Source: Ophioceras dolichostomum (taxonomy: Eukaryota; Ascomycota; Sordariomycetes; Magnaporthales; Ophioceraceae). Taken from it: a stretch of DNA of 64,000 nt. Position 1 is the first letter of the stretch. Each line of letters starts with the position of its first letter. The notes under the pieces were generated by a model. The model was not told the origin of the DNA. It saw only the letters and a program-made list of their open reading frames with translations, and ran no database searches. The position numbers and the translations under genes are program-made. The stretch is from contig PYST01000073.1 of assembly GCA_003049485.1 (NCBI GenBank), positions 67,833-131,832 of the forward strand, given 5' to 3'. Shown here one piece after another: positions 31,837 through 43,303 of this stretch.

Positions 31837-33769
31837 CTATTCATCGGCATCTTCCTCCTCCTCCTCTTCAATAGTCGCCTCTCCCGCCTCATCGCCGTCT
31901 TCATCAAAGCTGCCGGCCGGCAGCTCGTACAGGCGCAGGATGGCCTTGTTGGGGTCCTTGACAAGGGCGAACTTGCCGTCTCCCTCCTGCTTGAGGCACA
32001 TGTCGGCGATGGTCCGGACGATACCCCAGCCGTTCGAGAGAGAGAGGTTCATTTGGTTCGCAAAGTCCCTCGGCTTCCATCCTATGACGCCGAGAATGAC
32101 ATGCTTGTCGTTGGACTTAGGTGCGGCACGCGACACAAAGCTGTAAAGTAGACAAGAGAGGTTAGCCGCCACTCGTTCCACAAAATTAAAGGCGCAAAAA
32201 TGCAACTGTTCGGTCGTGTTTGCTTACCCGAGCTTCATCAGGTCCGCCCCAGCCAGGATGCTCTGGACGGTCCATCTGGCCAGTTTGCAGCTGTTGTTCT
32301 TCATCTCAGTAGCCACGACCGCACCACGTTGGCTGACGAGCTTGCTGCGCCAGTCCAGAGCGCCACCCGAGCCCTGAGCCTTGCTGTCGAACTCGTTGAG
32401 AGCCCTGACAGTCAGGTATTGGTCCTCGCCGTTGGCGCTCTTCTGAACCGCGTCGAGCTCCGTGCGGACGATCATGTACACGGGGGCCTCCTCGTTGGTC
32501 GACAGATCGAACTTGCGGTACTTGTAAACCTTGGACGCCGGCGGCACCGGCTCCTCAGCCGCATTGTAGAACGGGTTGCTGTGCGGCATCTCGATCTTAT
32601 TGCTGTCCGATTCAACCATGACCTGGTGGACGAAGTTGTGGTTGATATACGTGGCCTCCTCCGCCAGCGCGCCGGGCTGGTTGAGTACATCCTTGCTGCC
32701 CTCAGAGGCATCAAGTGGAGCATCAACCGCGTTCTCGTTGACCGTGACCATGTCCAGCGCGGCATTATCGCGCTTGTCCAGGAAGATCTTGTTGCCGTGC
32801 CGCACGATGACGATGTCCCAGGGGTAGATGGACCGCGTGGAGCACATAAGCATCGAAAGTACGCTGTCCGTCCCGAAGATGGTTGCCTCGCCCTTGTCCG
32901 CCAGCTCCTGGATGACCGGATCTGAGGAGGTCGTGACGTTGTACTCGGCGCGGTCCATCGGCACGAGCTTGCGCTCCGCCGCCTTGACGGCCGGCTTGTC
33001 GTAGGACCGGTCGTAGTAGTAGAGGAATCCGTAAGAGTCCACGTCCTCGCCCTCGTCCGCGTCCAGATTGAGCTTGCTCAGGCGATTGAAGTCAATCTCC
33101 TCGAGAAGCTTCCAGTCAGCTTTGATGTTGATAGAAGCGTCCCGGTTTCGAGCCGGCTTGTCGTAGTCCTTCCAGCCGAAGCGGCGGTTGCGAGGTTGAC
33201 CCGACCGCGACGACCCTCCACGGCTTTCATAACCACCGCCGTAGCCGCCCAGCCGGCCACCGCGCTGAGTCTGACCTCTGCCGGCGCGACCCTCCGGTCG
33301 CGAGCCCCGTTGGCCACGGCCTCGTGTAAAGACCGCCCCGCGGCCGAATCGGGTCTTTGTGCTGTCGCGGGTGTTGCTGACGACGGAAAAGGTGGACTCA
33401 TCCTCGGCGAGAGGAGCAGAGAAGATCGCGGCCGATCCGGCACCATAAACTTGCTGGTCTGCATGAGAGTTAGGTACGGCGCTCTGACAATGAAACCGGT
33501 CGCATGTGGTGCGAGGCAACATGACCAGCGAGATATAAAAACTTTCAGCAAAACGCACCTCTGTAGTTCCGGTTGTACTGCTGGCGCCCACCCCGGCCAT
33601 CGCGACCATCTTTGCCATCGGCAGTCCAGTCGGCCATGCGGCCTAGTCTATCGCCCTTTGAGAATGGCGCATAGGGAACGCCGTTCAGCGTCGTCTTGCT
33701 CGTGGTCGCGGGGCCCCATCCATCGCCGTCCGGGAGGGCGGCGATGATGTCCGCCAGAGAGGTCGTCAT
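31837..33769 (-). CDS. EIF3D: Eukaryotic translation initiation factor 3 subunit D
   Basis: Three exons: 33559..33769, 32228..33458 and 31837..32140 (581 aa; phases 1 and 2). The start is MTTSLADIIAALPDGDGWGP. NYRDQQVYGAGSAAIF is formed by the first splice and MKLGFVSRAAPKSNDKH by the second. The N-terminal third has an Arg/Gly-rich stretch (FTRGRGQRGSRP, GGYGGGYESRGG). The middle carries the conserved SYGFLYYYDRSYDKP, SIYPWDIVIVRHGNKIF and AEEATYINHNFVHQV of eIF3d. The end has WGIVRTIADMCLKQ and an acidic Glu tail. As part of eIF3 on the 40S ribosome it promotes initiation, and in animals eIF3d can also bind caps. Length is close to other fungal eIF3d proteins. Confidence 0.96.
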
Positions 33770-34536
33770 CTTGTTAGGTGTGAGGTTTCTTGACGGCTAC
33801 ACTCCTCTGTCGGTTAAGACGATTCGGTAGATCCCTCTGGGTGTTGTAGCGGCCGAAAAAGCCAGTATTCCGGGCCGCGTCAAACCTGGAAGCTTCAACT
33901 TTACGAGAAAAAAGTTTCGAACAATTCTGTCATGAAATTCACCCAGTTGTGGGCAGGTGGGGCAAGGGTCAATCTGTGGCGGGGTGGTTGAATGATGTAT
34001 CATCACGTGTATAGTCACGTGCAACGCCCCGACTCAACCTCTGGATGGGACGAGATGCACCAATTCAATGAATGGCCTTGAGACTTTCAAGAAGCGAGAG
34101 TAGACCAGTGGCCAGACGCGCCTATGGAAATGGACGGCATTGAGTCCACGAGCATGAAGGTTGTGGAGGTGCAGGTATGCAGAGTTGCACCATCCACCTC
34201 CCAGCTGATCCACTGCGAGGAGCATCGGCATACAACTAGGGGCTAGAGGCCATGTATTGAAAATGTGACAATTCAAGATACTGCTAGATATCGAGTACCG
34301 TAAAAGAAAGACCGGTGCATCGGGGATCCGTAGTCGATACCAGCGCAGGATCCCCGTGCATCTGGAGAGTACGTAGTCATCCCTCACCCAAGACACCCTG
34401 GTATATACCGAATAGCCCAACCGTTGTAAGCCAAAAAACATCCCATCCCAAAAGAGATGTCACAATAGGTGACGGGAGATAATGAGACGAATAGAGAAAA
34501 GACCCCGTGACTTCATAATATCCCCCCGATTGATCC
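33770..34536. other. Intergenic, promoter of eIF3d
   Basis: About 0.77 kb between two minus-strand genes. It holds the upstream region of eIF3d and the 3' untranslated region of the bZIP gene. No coding signal. Confidence 0.6.
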
Positions 34537-36513
34537 TCAGTAGCCAAGGACGTACTCAGCCTTGTTGGGCTGGAAGAACGAATCCGGCTTGGTGGAGAAG
34601 ACATTTTCGAGCGCATCGCGGACCTCGAACTCTTCCATGACGGCGCCGAAACTGTGGTAAGGATTGTCAATGTCAGTCCGAAAGGCACCCTACCATCCGA
34701 CACGGTCACACTAGCCATCTATGAAGAAGGGGCGGAAAGCAGGGAGGGAAGCACATACCCATAACAACGGACTTTGCGACCTAGTTCTTCGGTCAGCTTC
34801 CGGAAGTCCTGGGGTGTCACCTCGCCCAGCCTGGGATGGGCCAGAACCATTCCCCATGCCATGACGGGGGTGATCTCTCCATCCAGGTTCAAGCGCTTGC
34901 TGAGATCGAGGAGGGTGGTCAGGTCTCCCTTGGAAAGCTCCCACGTGCGTTGACCGGAGTCGATGTCGCGGCCCTTGACGTTGGAGTAGCCGAACGGAAT
35001 GTCGGGGGTCAGCTCGGGGAACGGCTCCGGCGGGCACGAGGCCATCAGCGCGTGGCCGCAGGGCTCTCCCCCAGTCTCGGAACCTCGTTCTAGTAGCCAT
35101 GGCAAGTGGTCCATGCACGGTTTCTCGAGACTAGCGTGACGGGGAAGAAGTGGAAAAAAAGTATCGGGCGAGACCGCGTCGAGGTACCACAATGAAGAGT
35201 TAGCAAAAAACAAAATCCTCTACTCGGGAGCCAGGGCTCGTTGGCAACATTTTCGGGCGTGCACATGGCAGTGGCAGTGGTAGTGGCAGTGACAGTGACA
35301 GTGACAGTGATGATGGACACTCTCTTACACGACGGGGGTAGCCGTGTCGATATGTGTATAACAGGTGATTGTTTTGTTTCTTCCGGCAGAGCAGAGCAGA
35401 GCAGGAAGGGCTGTTGCTGCTACTACTGGTGGGGTGGTGATAGATATGCCTTCGAGGGGTTGTCGTACGCTAAGACGAAGTCAATCCCCGCCTGATCATA
35501 GTCCACGCCAGGATTCCTTTGCGGCGCGGGCGACTCCCGGTCATGAGGCGAGTACCCTTGGTTGTTGTGGTGCTGGTGGCCATTGTGATGTTTGCTGCCG
35601 CTGCTGCCGCTGCCCCCTCGTGGAGAGACGCCGCCTCGGCCGTGCTGATGGCTGCCCGCGAGCGCGGCGGACAATGGCGGGGGCGTGAAGGCGCTTGTGT
35701 GCGACGATGCCGCACCTCCTCCGTAGCCGCTGCCGGTGACGCTGGCTGACGACGGGTATCCCACACTGGGGTTGCTGACGGCATCGTCGACTAGGCTGCT
35801 GCCGCCACCAATTCCGCTTTGTGCGAGCAGCTGCTTGAGCTGCCGGTTTTCGTCGGCCAACCGCTCCTTGTCCTGCGAGACGTTGCTATAGACCTCCTTC
35901 AGTCGCAGGACCTCATCCTCGAGAGCTTTGATATATAGCTCCTTCCGCTCTCGGTGTGTCCTGTGTTCGTGCGCGGGCGCGTGAGGCTGTCAGACCGCTA
36001 GTTCTAAGTGCTGCGGGGGCATCCGAGGGCTGTGGTCGGTGTGACGGGCGTCCACGGATCACCGCCAGCGCTGACTCTGTCGCTCGTGCTCTACTTACCG
36101 CTGAGCTTGCCTGTTCAACTCTTGTCTCCTAGTCAGGGCAGGCTTGCTATCCGGCTTGGGCCCACGACGTTTCGGAATTGACCCATCCGCTGCACAAGCT
36201 TGTCAGAATCACGCTGTACCAATGGCGACGACGCCCTAGGGCAGCACGCCCATGGGCGGAAAAGCGGCAGAAGGAAGGGCGGGAGGGCGGTCTCACGTCT
36301 CGTCGTCCTCTTGTCTGTCAGGGTCTTGAGGAAATTCAAATTGAGCGAGCTCAGTGGGCTCTTCTCCTGCACCGCGGCCCCTTGGCCCGGCGACATACCC
36401 GACGACATGGCGGCTCGATCGAAGAGCGAGTTTATCGACGGCCTACGGCCCGGCGGAGGGGAGTTGTAGCTCGGGGGCGAGGGATACGCCGCTATAGGAC
36501 CAATGTCAGCCAT
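34537..36513 (-). CDS. Fungal bZIP transcription factor
   Basis: Five exons: 36297..36513, 36099..36189, 35469..35960, 34759..35130 and 34537..34651 (428 aa; phases 1, 2, 2, 2). The basic region is split by an intron: exon 2 encodes PKRRGPKPDSKPALTRRQE and LNRQAQ, exon 3 continues RTHRERKELYIKALEDEV. That gives the N-x7-R signature NRQAQRTHR, followed by a heptad Leu zipper (LEDEVLRLKEV, ERLADENRQLKQLLAQ). A Gly/Ser/His-rich linker follows. A conserved C-terminal domain covers FVLALEKPCMDHL, GHALMASCPPEPFPELTPD, GEITPVMAWGMVLAHPRLG and FGAVMEEFEVRDALENVF. The family is widespread in filamentous ascomycetes with an AP-1-like basic region, but I cannot name a characterised orthologue. Intron 3 (35131..35468) is long and holds a 6-bp microsatellite. 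Confidence 0.9.
35264..35312. repeat. 6-bp microsatellite in bZIP intron 3
   Basis: Tandem GGCAGT / GACAGT units (plus strand) run through about 45 nt of the third intron of the bZIP gene. Intron length variation between strains is likely. Confidence 0.75.
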
Positions 36514-36916
36514 GATGACGACGACGGTTTGCGCGGTGACAGTGCCAGTGTCATCCGACAGAGCTGCCGTGCGCTAAGAACTGTTCAGAGACTATTTCGT
36601 CCTTTCGTCCTTTCTTCTCTACCAGGTAGGAGAAACAGACATTACGTGAAGCAACTAGGGTTGGAATTGAGGATCTGGGATGCGCCGCCTCTAAATAACC
36701 AGCCGAACAGACAAACAGACCACCGGTGACAAAGCGACGAAACCGGTGCGGGCGGGGTGCGAGGCAGAGCGTTGGTGGTAGACAGGACAAGCACTTCCTA
36801 CAGGCGAAGAATGCAGGAAGGTTCGACGGGAAGGAATTAGGGATTGGCCGTCGCCAGACGGGATGGGATGAAAACCGTGCTTGGAGATGCTGGCTCCGGG
36901 CTTTGCTGATCAGTGC

Positions 36917-36923
36917 TGAGTCA
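36917..36923 (-). promoter_or_regulatory. AP-1/Gcn4-type site TGAGTCA upstream of the bZIP gene
   Basis: TGAGTCA is the palindromic core bound by AP-1 and Gcn4-type bZIP factors. It stands about 400 nt upstream of the bZIP start codon. A role is inferred; a single 7-mer can occur by chance. Confidence 0.35.
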
Positions 36924-39100
36924 ATCAATGCCTTGAGTTAAAGAGATACGACAGGATGTAGGAGTAGTAGGTAGAGAGCACTCTAGACTCCAGACTTTTT
37001 GGTGTTGACGGGAAAGATGGGAGGACGAGCATCAGCAACGGGGAGGGTGTGAGACGAAAGATGATCCGCATCGTTCCCCGTCCATCCGTCTTATGCAACA
37101 GCACGAGGCTCGTCAGCATGTTGGAGGTACCCTGGCGCTTGTGACGGCACAACGTGTGGCGGCCGGGCTTCGGCGACAGGGGACTTTGCCGGTCGTTCCA
37201 TTTAGCTTGCTTGAGGCGCAGAGCGGGGTCCATCTGGTGCGGTTTGCTTGGTCAAGCAGCGCTGCCCGCCCACAACACCACCACCTCCACCACCCCTCAA
37301 CAATCAGGGGTGTATCACTGGCTTGCCCAGTGAGGATGTGCCTTCGATGGGGTACAAATAGGTGAAACTGACTCGAGGACAGAGCGGCGTCTGAGATGCT
37401 CTGCCGCGAACAATTGATTTTTTTTTCGACCACCGAACTGGCTCTCTCATGGGCTGGCAAGTTTCCTCCCAGCCCCTCGGCGCGAGCCTGCGGGACAGCG
37501 AGGCCAAGTCACAGCTACCCGTGTTTGAGAGTCGTTTGACCCCGCGGACTAATTACCCAGGCCTCGTTGCGGGCTCCAATGGAAGATTGGCCGTGTCGGT
37601 ACCACCTGACGCCACAGAAAAATTGTGTCATAGACAATGCAGCGATGTATCGCATACCTGTACATCTATCCCTTGCTCCTTGATGTGCCCTCCGCTTGCT
37701 AGGGACGCCGGCGTGATGTTTTGCCTTGAAAGAGGCCTGGTATTTGATTTTATTTTTCTGTTTCTTGCCCATCTCGAGCGCAATTCCCGCAGTCATCAAG
37801 AAGTGGCAAAACCTCGGTGCAAACGCTGGAAAGCCTGAAGCCCTGAATGCATGTACCGGGCACGACGAAGAGCAATTTGAGAATTGACAGCCGCCTTTCC
37901 CGGTGATTTCTTTTGCTCGTTGAGGCAGTGTCTTCCTCCGGTGATGTGATGGATTGGACTTGGTTGCCTCTCTGATCCCCGCCATCAATGTCTTCTGACC
38001 AAAGCTACCTACCTACCTAGTGCCGGCGTTGCGTGGTGGATATTCGCTTCGTCATCGCTGGGGCTGGCGGTGGTGACGTTAGAGTCCCTACGAAGCTTGT
38101 TGGGATCACTGATGCTTGATGTACAGCTAATACCGAAATGGAATGACAGATCTCCATGTTTAAGGTCCCCAGCACAAGAATCCTGTCATGATGCCAACGA
38201 CGAAATATTCGAGCCACCACCAATCTCCATCCAGCCTACATTCAACCTACAACAGTACCACAACAAGATGCTAGTCAGTCTAGTCGGCGGAGGGCGAACG
38301 GAGAGTGGTAGGTGGTAGACAGGTCGGCCAATGGATAGTGACCGGATCTCCTCACATGACTTCCCGCCAGCCCTACCAGTGAACGGTCGTTGGGGTATTG
38401 AGACCGACGATCCAAGCGAGACCTCAGCTGGCACGGGTTCCCCTCCCCCAGTTTCCATGACTCGCCCACGGACCTCGAAACAAGTCTGCTAGTGATACCA
38501 ACAGTACCTACATACATATATCAGCGTCCGTTGCTTAAACATCAATACCCGTCACGTCTCCTAATCTTACCTACCACCTAGTTTTTATACTCTATTCTCA
38601 GTAGGCCTAATACTATTTTTGCTTTGCCATTACCGCTCCATCCTACCGGTCTGGAAACCGTTCTCCTGTTCTCAATAGTGAATGGTCTCGGCTGGGATTA
38701 TTCTGCCTAGGTAACCAAACTGGCCCTCGTTTCTCAGTGCATGCCTGCCTGGGTGCCTGACTTATTACCACTTAGACTAACCCCGCTCCCTAAGAAATCC
38801 CTCGTCGCGTCCTGTTGCGTTGCAAGGGCTTGTCAGAGGTTATATGCACGTCAGCCTTGATCCTCCCGTTCTCCCGGACGGGCTCCCTGTGGCATTACAT
38901 TGCGCAAACGATCGTCCATATCTGAAACCAGGGCACTCCGGCAGCCCCAACGGCAGGCGTTGCTAGAGAGGGAGAGAAGGGGACTCACTCGAAGCAGCCG
39001 GTCGACGTGTGCTTGGGGCCTAGATCGATTAAAAGGGGGTTTTGTTTTTCCCATCTCTCAAGCGGGCTGCACGCCCTTGCGTCGTCGAAAAAGGCCTGAA

Positions 39101-39128
39101 GGCTTGCTGGCTTGCTGGCTTGCTGGCT
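39101..39128. repeat. Tandem 8-bp repeat in the acyltransferase leader
   Basis: Three to four copies of GCTTGCTG stand in tandem about 100 nt upstream of the acyltransferase ATG. Confidence 0.75.
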
Positions 39129-39226
39129 GTCTGGTATTCCTGGTCAAGAACGAGCCGGGGCCATCTCACTGGACCTGCTTGCGATTTCGGACTCTTTCGT
39201 TCTGCCTCCATCTGACGGTCTCGGAT

Positions 39227-40324
39227 ATGGCTGACGGCAGGCGCAGTAACGGGACGATGGTCACGCACCTCAGGGGAGCCCTTCTGGTTGCCCCATGGAC
39301 CGTCTGGTTACTCGCCGTCGATATCATGGTCTCAGCCTTACTCCCTTTTAAGACTCTCTTCCCGGATTTGATCTACAACATCTCCTCGGCGTTGGCGGGG
39401 TCGGTCTGGCGCTGGATCCAGGTGATATTTGAGCAGGTGAACGCCGCCTCGATCGCCGTCTCCGGGGATGCCATTCCGGCCGGCGAAAGCGCCATCGTGG
39501 TGGCTAACCACGTGGCCTGGACCGACTTCTTCATGATCCAGGCCCTGGCGGTGCGGGCGGGCATGCTTGGGAGATGTCGCTACTTTGCCAAGATCCAACT
39601 CCGGGCTGTGCCGTTCCTGGGTTGGGGCCTATGGGCCATGGGCATGCCGATGGTCAGCCGTAACTGGCTCAAGGATAAGAGGGAACTTGATCGGGTATTC
39701 CGAGGGATTGTCACGAGGAGATGGCCAGCCTGTAAGTCCCACCTACAATTGCTCCCTGGACGACTGATCCAGTCTCGAACGGGAGATATCTCGTGGGTGG
39801 TGAGTGGTATACGAGTGCTCATGCTCACATATCTTGTGCGACAAGGGCTCATCTCGTTCTCGGAGGCCACACGCTTCACTCCGGCCAAATACGCACAGTC
39901 TAAGACCTGGTGTAGCTCCAACGGCAAACCACAGCCGCTGCATCTGCTATATCCGAGGACCAAGGGATTCATTGCAACAGTCCAGCACCTCCGCAAGGCC
40001 CCTCACGTCACAGCAGTGTACGATTTGGCTATCGCCTACCAGCAGGGGTCGCGCTGGTGGATGATGGCCCCGACGTTCTGGGATGCACTCAGTGTCCCCA
40101 ATTTGTCTGCACGTGGGGGTGCGAACGGGAACGGAAGCCCTGGATTTCGCTTCCACGTGCACGTGCGCAGGTTCCTTGTCAAGCAACTACCTGAGACGGA
40201 CGATGAGCTGGCTCTATGGCTTGAGCAACGCTGGGTCGAGAAAGGGGAATGGTTGGAAGCCTTGAGGGAGACATGGGCTAGCGGCAAAGAGGAGGCCAGG
40301 GAGGATGAGAGGGCGAAATCATGA
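39227..40324 (+). CDS. PlsC-type lysophospholipid acyltransferase
   Basis: Two exons, 39227..39731 and 39846..40324 (327 aa). The 114-nt intron (GTAAGT...GACAAG) is a multiple of three without in-frame stops, so an unspliced reading also stays open. Splicing gives RRWPAWLISFSEATRFTP, which contains the block III-like FSEATR segment. Block I is NHVAWTDFFMI (NHx4D, the catalytic His/Asp). Block II-like GMPMVSRNW and the LLYPRTKGF block (substrate-binding proline) are present. Two N-terminal hydrophobic stretches (LLVAPWTVWLLAVDIMVSALL) suggest membrane anchoring, probably in the endoplasmic reticulum. It resembles the LCLAT1/CST26 group that acylates lysophosphatidic acid or lysophosphatidylinositol; the acceptor is not decidable here. 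The frame extends upstream of the chosen ATG but that part is repeat-rich leader. Confidence 0.87.
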   Translation: MADGRRSNGTMVTHLRGALLVAPWTVWLLAVDIMVSALLPFKTLFPDLIYNISSALAGSVWRWIQVIFEQVNAASIAVSGDAIPAGESAIVVANHVAWTDFFMIQALAVRAGMLGRCRYFAKIQLRAVPFLGWGLWAMGMPMVSRNWLKDKRELDRVFRGIVTRRWPACKSHLQLLPGRLIQSRTGDISWVVSGIRVLMLTYLVRQGLISFSEATRFTPAKYAQSKTWCSSNGKPQPLHLLYPRTKGFIATVQHLRKAPHVTAVYDLAIAYQQGSRWWMMAPTFWDALSVPNLSARGGANGNGSPGFRFHVHVRRFLVKQLPETDDELALWLEQRWVEKGEWLEALRETWASGKEEAREDERAKS

Positions 40325-40746
40325 CGGCACCCGCGGAAACGGTCGTAGCTAGACTCAAGACGTGTCGTGCCGCTTGTCCTATGGGCTGCACCGTTTATCC
40401 GGGAGAGGCGAGGCTTCTACAGAGGTGGCGTTTGACTCCCGTAAATTCTCGGCGGCCACTCGGGAGCTGAGGTCATGAAAGCCTGGTCTGGTGCCGTGAG
40501 CTTAGCGGACTACATTGGAAACTCTTCAATGCGGCCCCATCATGTTGTTAGCTCTGGGGCTGCACTGCCGCTCCCATCGTTCGATGGTCTACAGGGTAGA
40601 CACCTCATCCGCCTCTCTCTTGTCCTGGTCTTTTTCTTGGCCTGACCGCCCGAGGCGTTCGGACGATCGTCGAAGCATGAGCTGCACGCCACTGTGCGGT
40701 GCAGGACAACGACACCACATGCCAGATTGTGCTGCTCCATGAGTAT

Positions 40747-40770
40747 CTAGGTACCTACCTACATACCTAG
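40747..40770. repeat. Dispersed intergenic palindrome copy
   Basis: Positions 40747-40770 carry CTAGGTACCTACCTAC followed by ATACCTAG, an imperfect palindrome of the same type as the copies at 6579 and 41221. Confidence 0.75.
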
Positions 40771-41220
40771 CTCGGTGCGCGCGTGGGGCACACGTTCTGC
40801 GAATTCTGCACATTCTGCACTGGTACGAAAACCACGCCCCATCAGGGCGTAGAAAGTTTGGATACACGACGAAGGGGGGATGACCAAGACACCCAGAAGA
40901 GAAACAATAAGAAAGGAGGGTGCCACCCAATTCCTGGCCAGCAAACGGGGCACCTCAGTGGCCACGCTTGGGATGCTGTAGTTGCACCGCATCAGTTCGC
41001 GGCCGTTCGAAAGTGTGCCGCTTAACGAACTGTCCAGCACGGCAGCGGCTCCGGCAGCAATGAGATAGATGACGGCGGAATGACCGATATGGATAAAGTA
41101 CAATGGGTTGGTCAAGCCGGTGAGGGGCCAGTTTCGGTCGTGTAGGAGGAGAATAGGAGGGAACGGGACGCCAGCCGGCTGGGTCCCGAGTCTCCCTGGG
41201 TGCCTACCTCGATACCATGA

Positions 41221-41246
41221 TGCCTAGGTACCTACCTACCTAGGCA
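41221..41246. repeat. Dispersed intergenic palindrome copy, 10-nt perfect arms
   Basis: TGCCTAGGTA at 41221-41230 is exactly repeated in reverse complement (TACCTAGGCA) at 41237-41246 with a 6-nt spacer CCTACC, so a stable hairpin or cruciform could form. Confidence 0.85.
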
Positions 41247-42592
41247 ACTCGGCACCTGACTTTGAGAGCAGTCACGGAGTCGGCCTACAAGTGTTCCGAC
41301 ATGCCGACCCGGCAGCTACACTGGCAACAGCCGGTGAGGTCCCATTGATATTCGCCCCTGCTCGGGGTTTGGGGAGAAGCTGGTTATGTCAGAAGATGGC
41401 ACCAGCTGGAGGTCCGAAGTTAACTTGTCGGGGAAGCATGGGCGAGGAGGTTGAGTACCAGACATGTGTGCCAGCCATGTATGTTTCGACGCCTATGGGC
41501 ACCAGGGTTCCTTGCATCTGTCCTCCACGACTCCTTCATTGCTGGTCCTGCTGATCCAGGATGCCGAGACACCTGCTCTTGGCCGGCTGTAAGGGAGGAA
41601 GAGCGTCATGACAGTGTAGAGGCCTTCGACGCTCGACAAGTGAGCTGTCTTCTGGATGGGTAGACAAATACGTGCGAAGAATACCGGTAGAGGACTAGCT
41701 CGGCATATCAACCTATATGTGAAACGTTGGGCAAAGGAAGCCGACAGGATAAGCCAAGCATTGAGAAGCCTAGCCCCCATAGCTGAGATGCTTTGTGCCT
41801 CTACCTCGTACCTCGTACCTCGGACATACCAACCTGTCTGAGAACATCCATTGACCTATTGATCAAAATGTCAACGGGGTAGTTTTACTTGCATACCTCT
41901 GCAGCTATGGATGGTCATTATTATGGCTGACGCCATTTCCTATGGAGCAAATGTTCCACGGCGACAGGGGTGGCTCGATTGGGAGGATGATGCCCACGGG
42001 AAGATGTCGGGCGGTCCGTTGTATGGAACGCGGAGAGGAGCGTGGAGGAGTGATTTGGAAATGCATCACGGAGGCGTGGAGGGCGAGAGGGGCAAGAACA
42101 ATTCCTGTGACCGGTTAGTAGTTGTCACGGCTCGCTCATTGGCTGGGCATTGGAACGAGGAATTCATGCACCTCTGGGCGTGCGTGTTCAACCGTGTTGG
42201 ATGCACATCCCCACTCACGTAAGGGGCGAGCTGGTGAGCTGGCTATCGTCGCCTTAGGCCATGTGTGAAGCAATAGATGAGCGAAGGGAGGACAACCACC
42301 TCGTGACCAACTACTAAAATGTACCGAATACCACATTCCCGCCTCTGATGGTAGGTAGCTTAGGTAGGTCCTTCGTTCCGGGCGCCTTCCCGGGCATCTT
42401 CATCACTTGGGAAGGTCCAACCTTGTGGTTCGAGGCCACATGATCTAATTGGCTATTGGCTGACCAACCGCTTCAACACCTGCTGCACTGGCTGCACCTG
42501 CACCGCTTTTCCGGTCTCACTCACATACAGCACAATTGAATTCTCGTAGCACATCCACAATACCACCACATCACCCCTCCCTCATCAATCTT

Positions 42593-42666
42593 CCCCCCCC
42601 CCCCCCCCCCNNNNNNNNNNNNNNNNNNNNNNNNNNNNNNNNNNNNNNNNNNNNNNNNNCCCCCCC
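42593..42666. other. Assembly gap within a C homopolymer
   Basis: Eighteen C (42593-42610) precede 49 N (42611-42659), and seven C follow. The gap is therefore a homopolymer that could not be read rather than a scaffold join of unknown content, though the true length is unknown. Confidence 0.95.
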
Positions 42667-43274
42667 TGATTTTGTCCGAGGCCGTCTGGACGGCACTCCG
42701 CACTGGCCAAGCCTCCGGCCAAGTCTCTTAAGACTCTACAAGAGTTGGCAGGAAGCGGCATTGACGAGACCTACGAGCAGTCCACATCCTGAGCTGCCCA
42801 GCCGATAAAAGCTTCGAGGTTCGATGGCAGATCGAAGGGTCCCATGAGACTTGTGGTGGTGGGGGAGGGGGAACGACACCTTCGCCCTACAGGAGTGGTC
42901 GAAGCCCCTCTCCTCAAATCTTAGAATAACTCAAGCTCCTCCTACTTCCTGAATGCACTAACCTAGCTCCAACAAGGACAGATCCAAGACCGCCACTCCA
43001 TGGCCAAGTATGGTAGAGCTGGAGTTGCATCGGCAACAGATCCCCGTCACTCGCTTGGAAGTGGTGGTCAGTCTGCTGCTCGCTGTGCAGTAGTGTGCGC
43101 CAGTAGCTCAGGAAAAACGCGTCTGGGCTGCAGACGAGTAACGGCTGAGAAGAATGGAGCAAGGGTAGGGACTGATGGTGAGGGGGGGAGTGGTCACAAG
43201 AACTGGCGAATCCCGATGAGCAGGCAAGACCCAGATGTCCAGGTCCCGGAGAGGATTACCATGCAGTCCATGGA

Positions 43275-43303
43275 CCCAGCTGGGCAACCCAGCTGGGCAA
43301 CCC
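43275..43303. repeat. Tandem duplication of a 13-mer
   Basis: CCCAGCTGGGCAA occurs twice in direct succession and starts a third time. Each unit contains the palindrome CCCAGCTGGG. Confidence 0.75.

Larger units (their letters stand above)
36514..39226. other. Divergent intergenic region of about 2.7 kb
   Basis: It separates the bZIP gene (-) from the acyltransferase gene (+). It contains a TGAGTCA site at 36917-36923, a CTACCTACCTACCTAG tract at 38005-38020, and an 8-bp tandem repeat (GCTTGCTG) at 39101-39128 just before the acyltransferase ATG. Frames of up to 157 codons are present but show no family features. Confidence 0.55.

Noticed and set aside
37515..37988. 157-codon minus-strand frame
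   Set aside because: Low-complexity basic sequence without family features; no support from codon pattern or splice sites.
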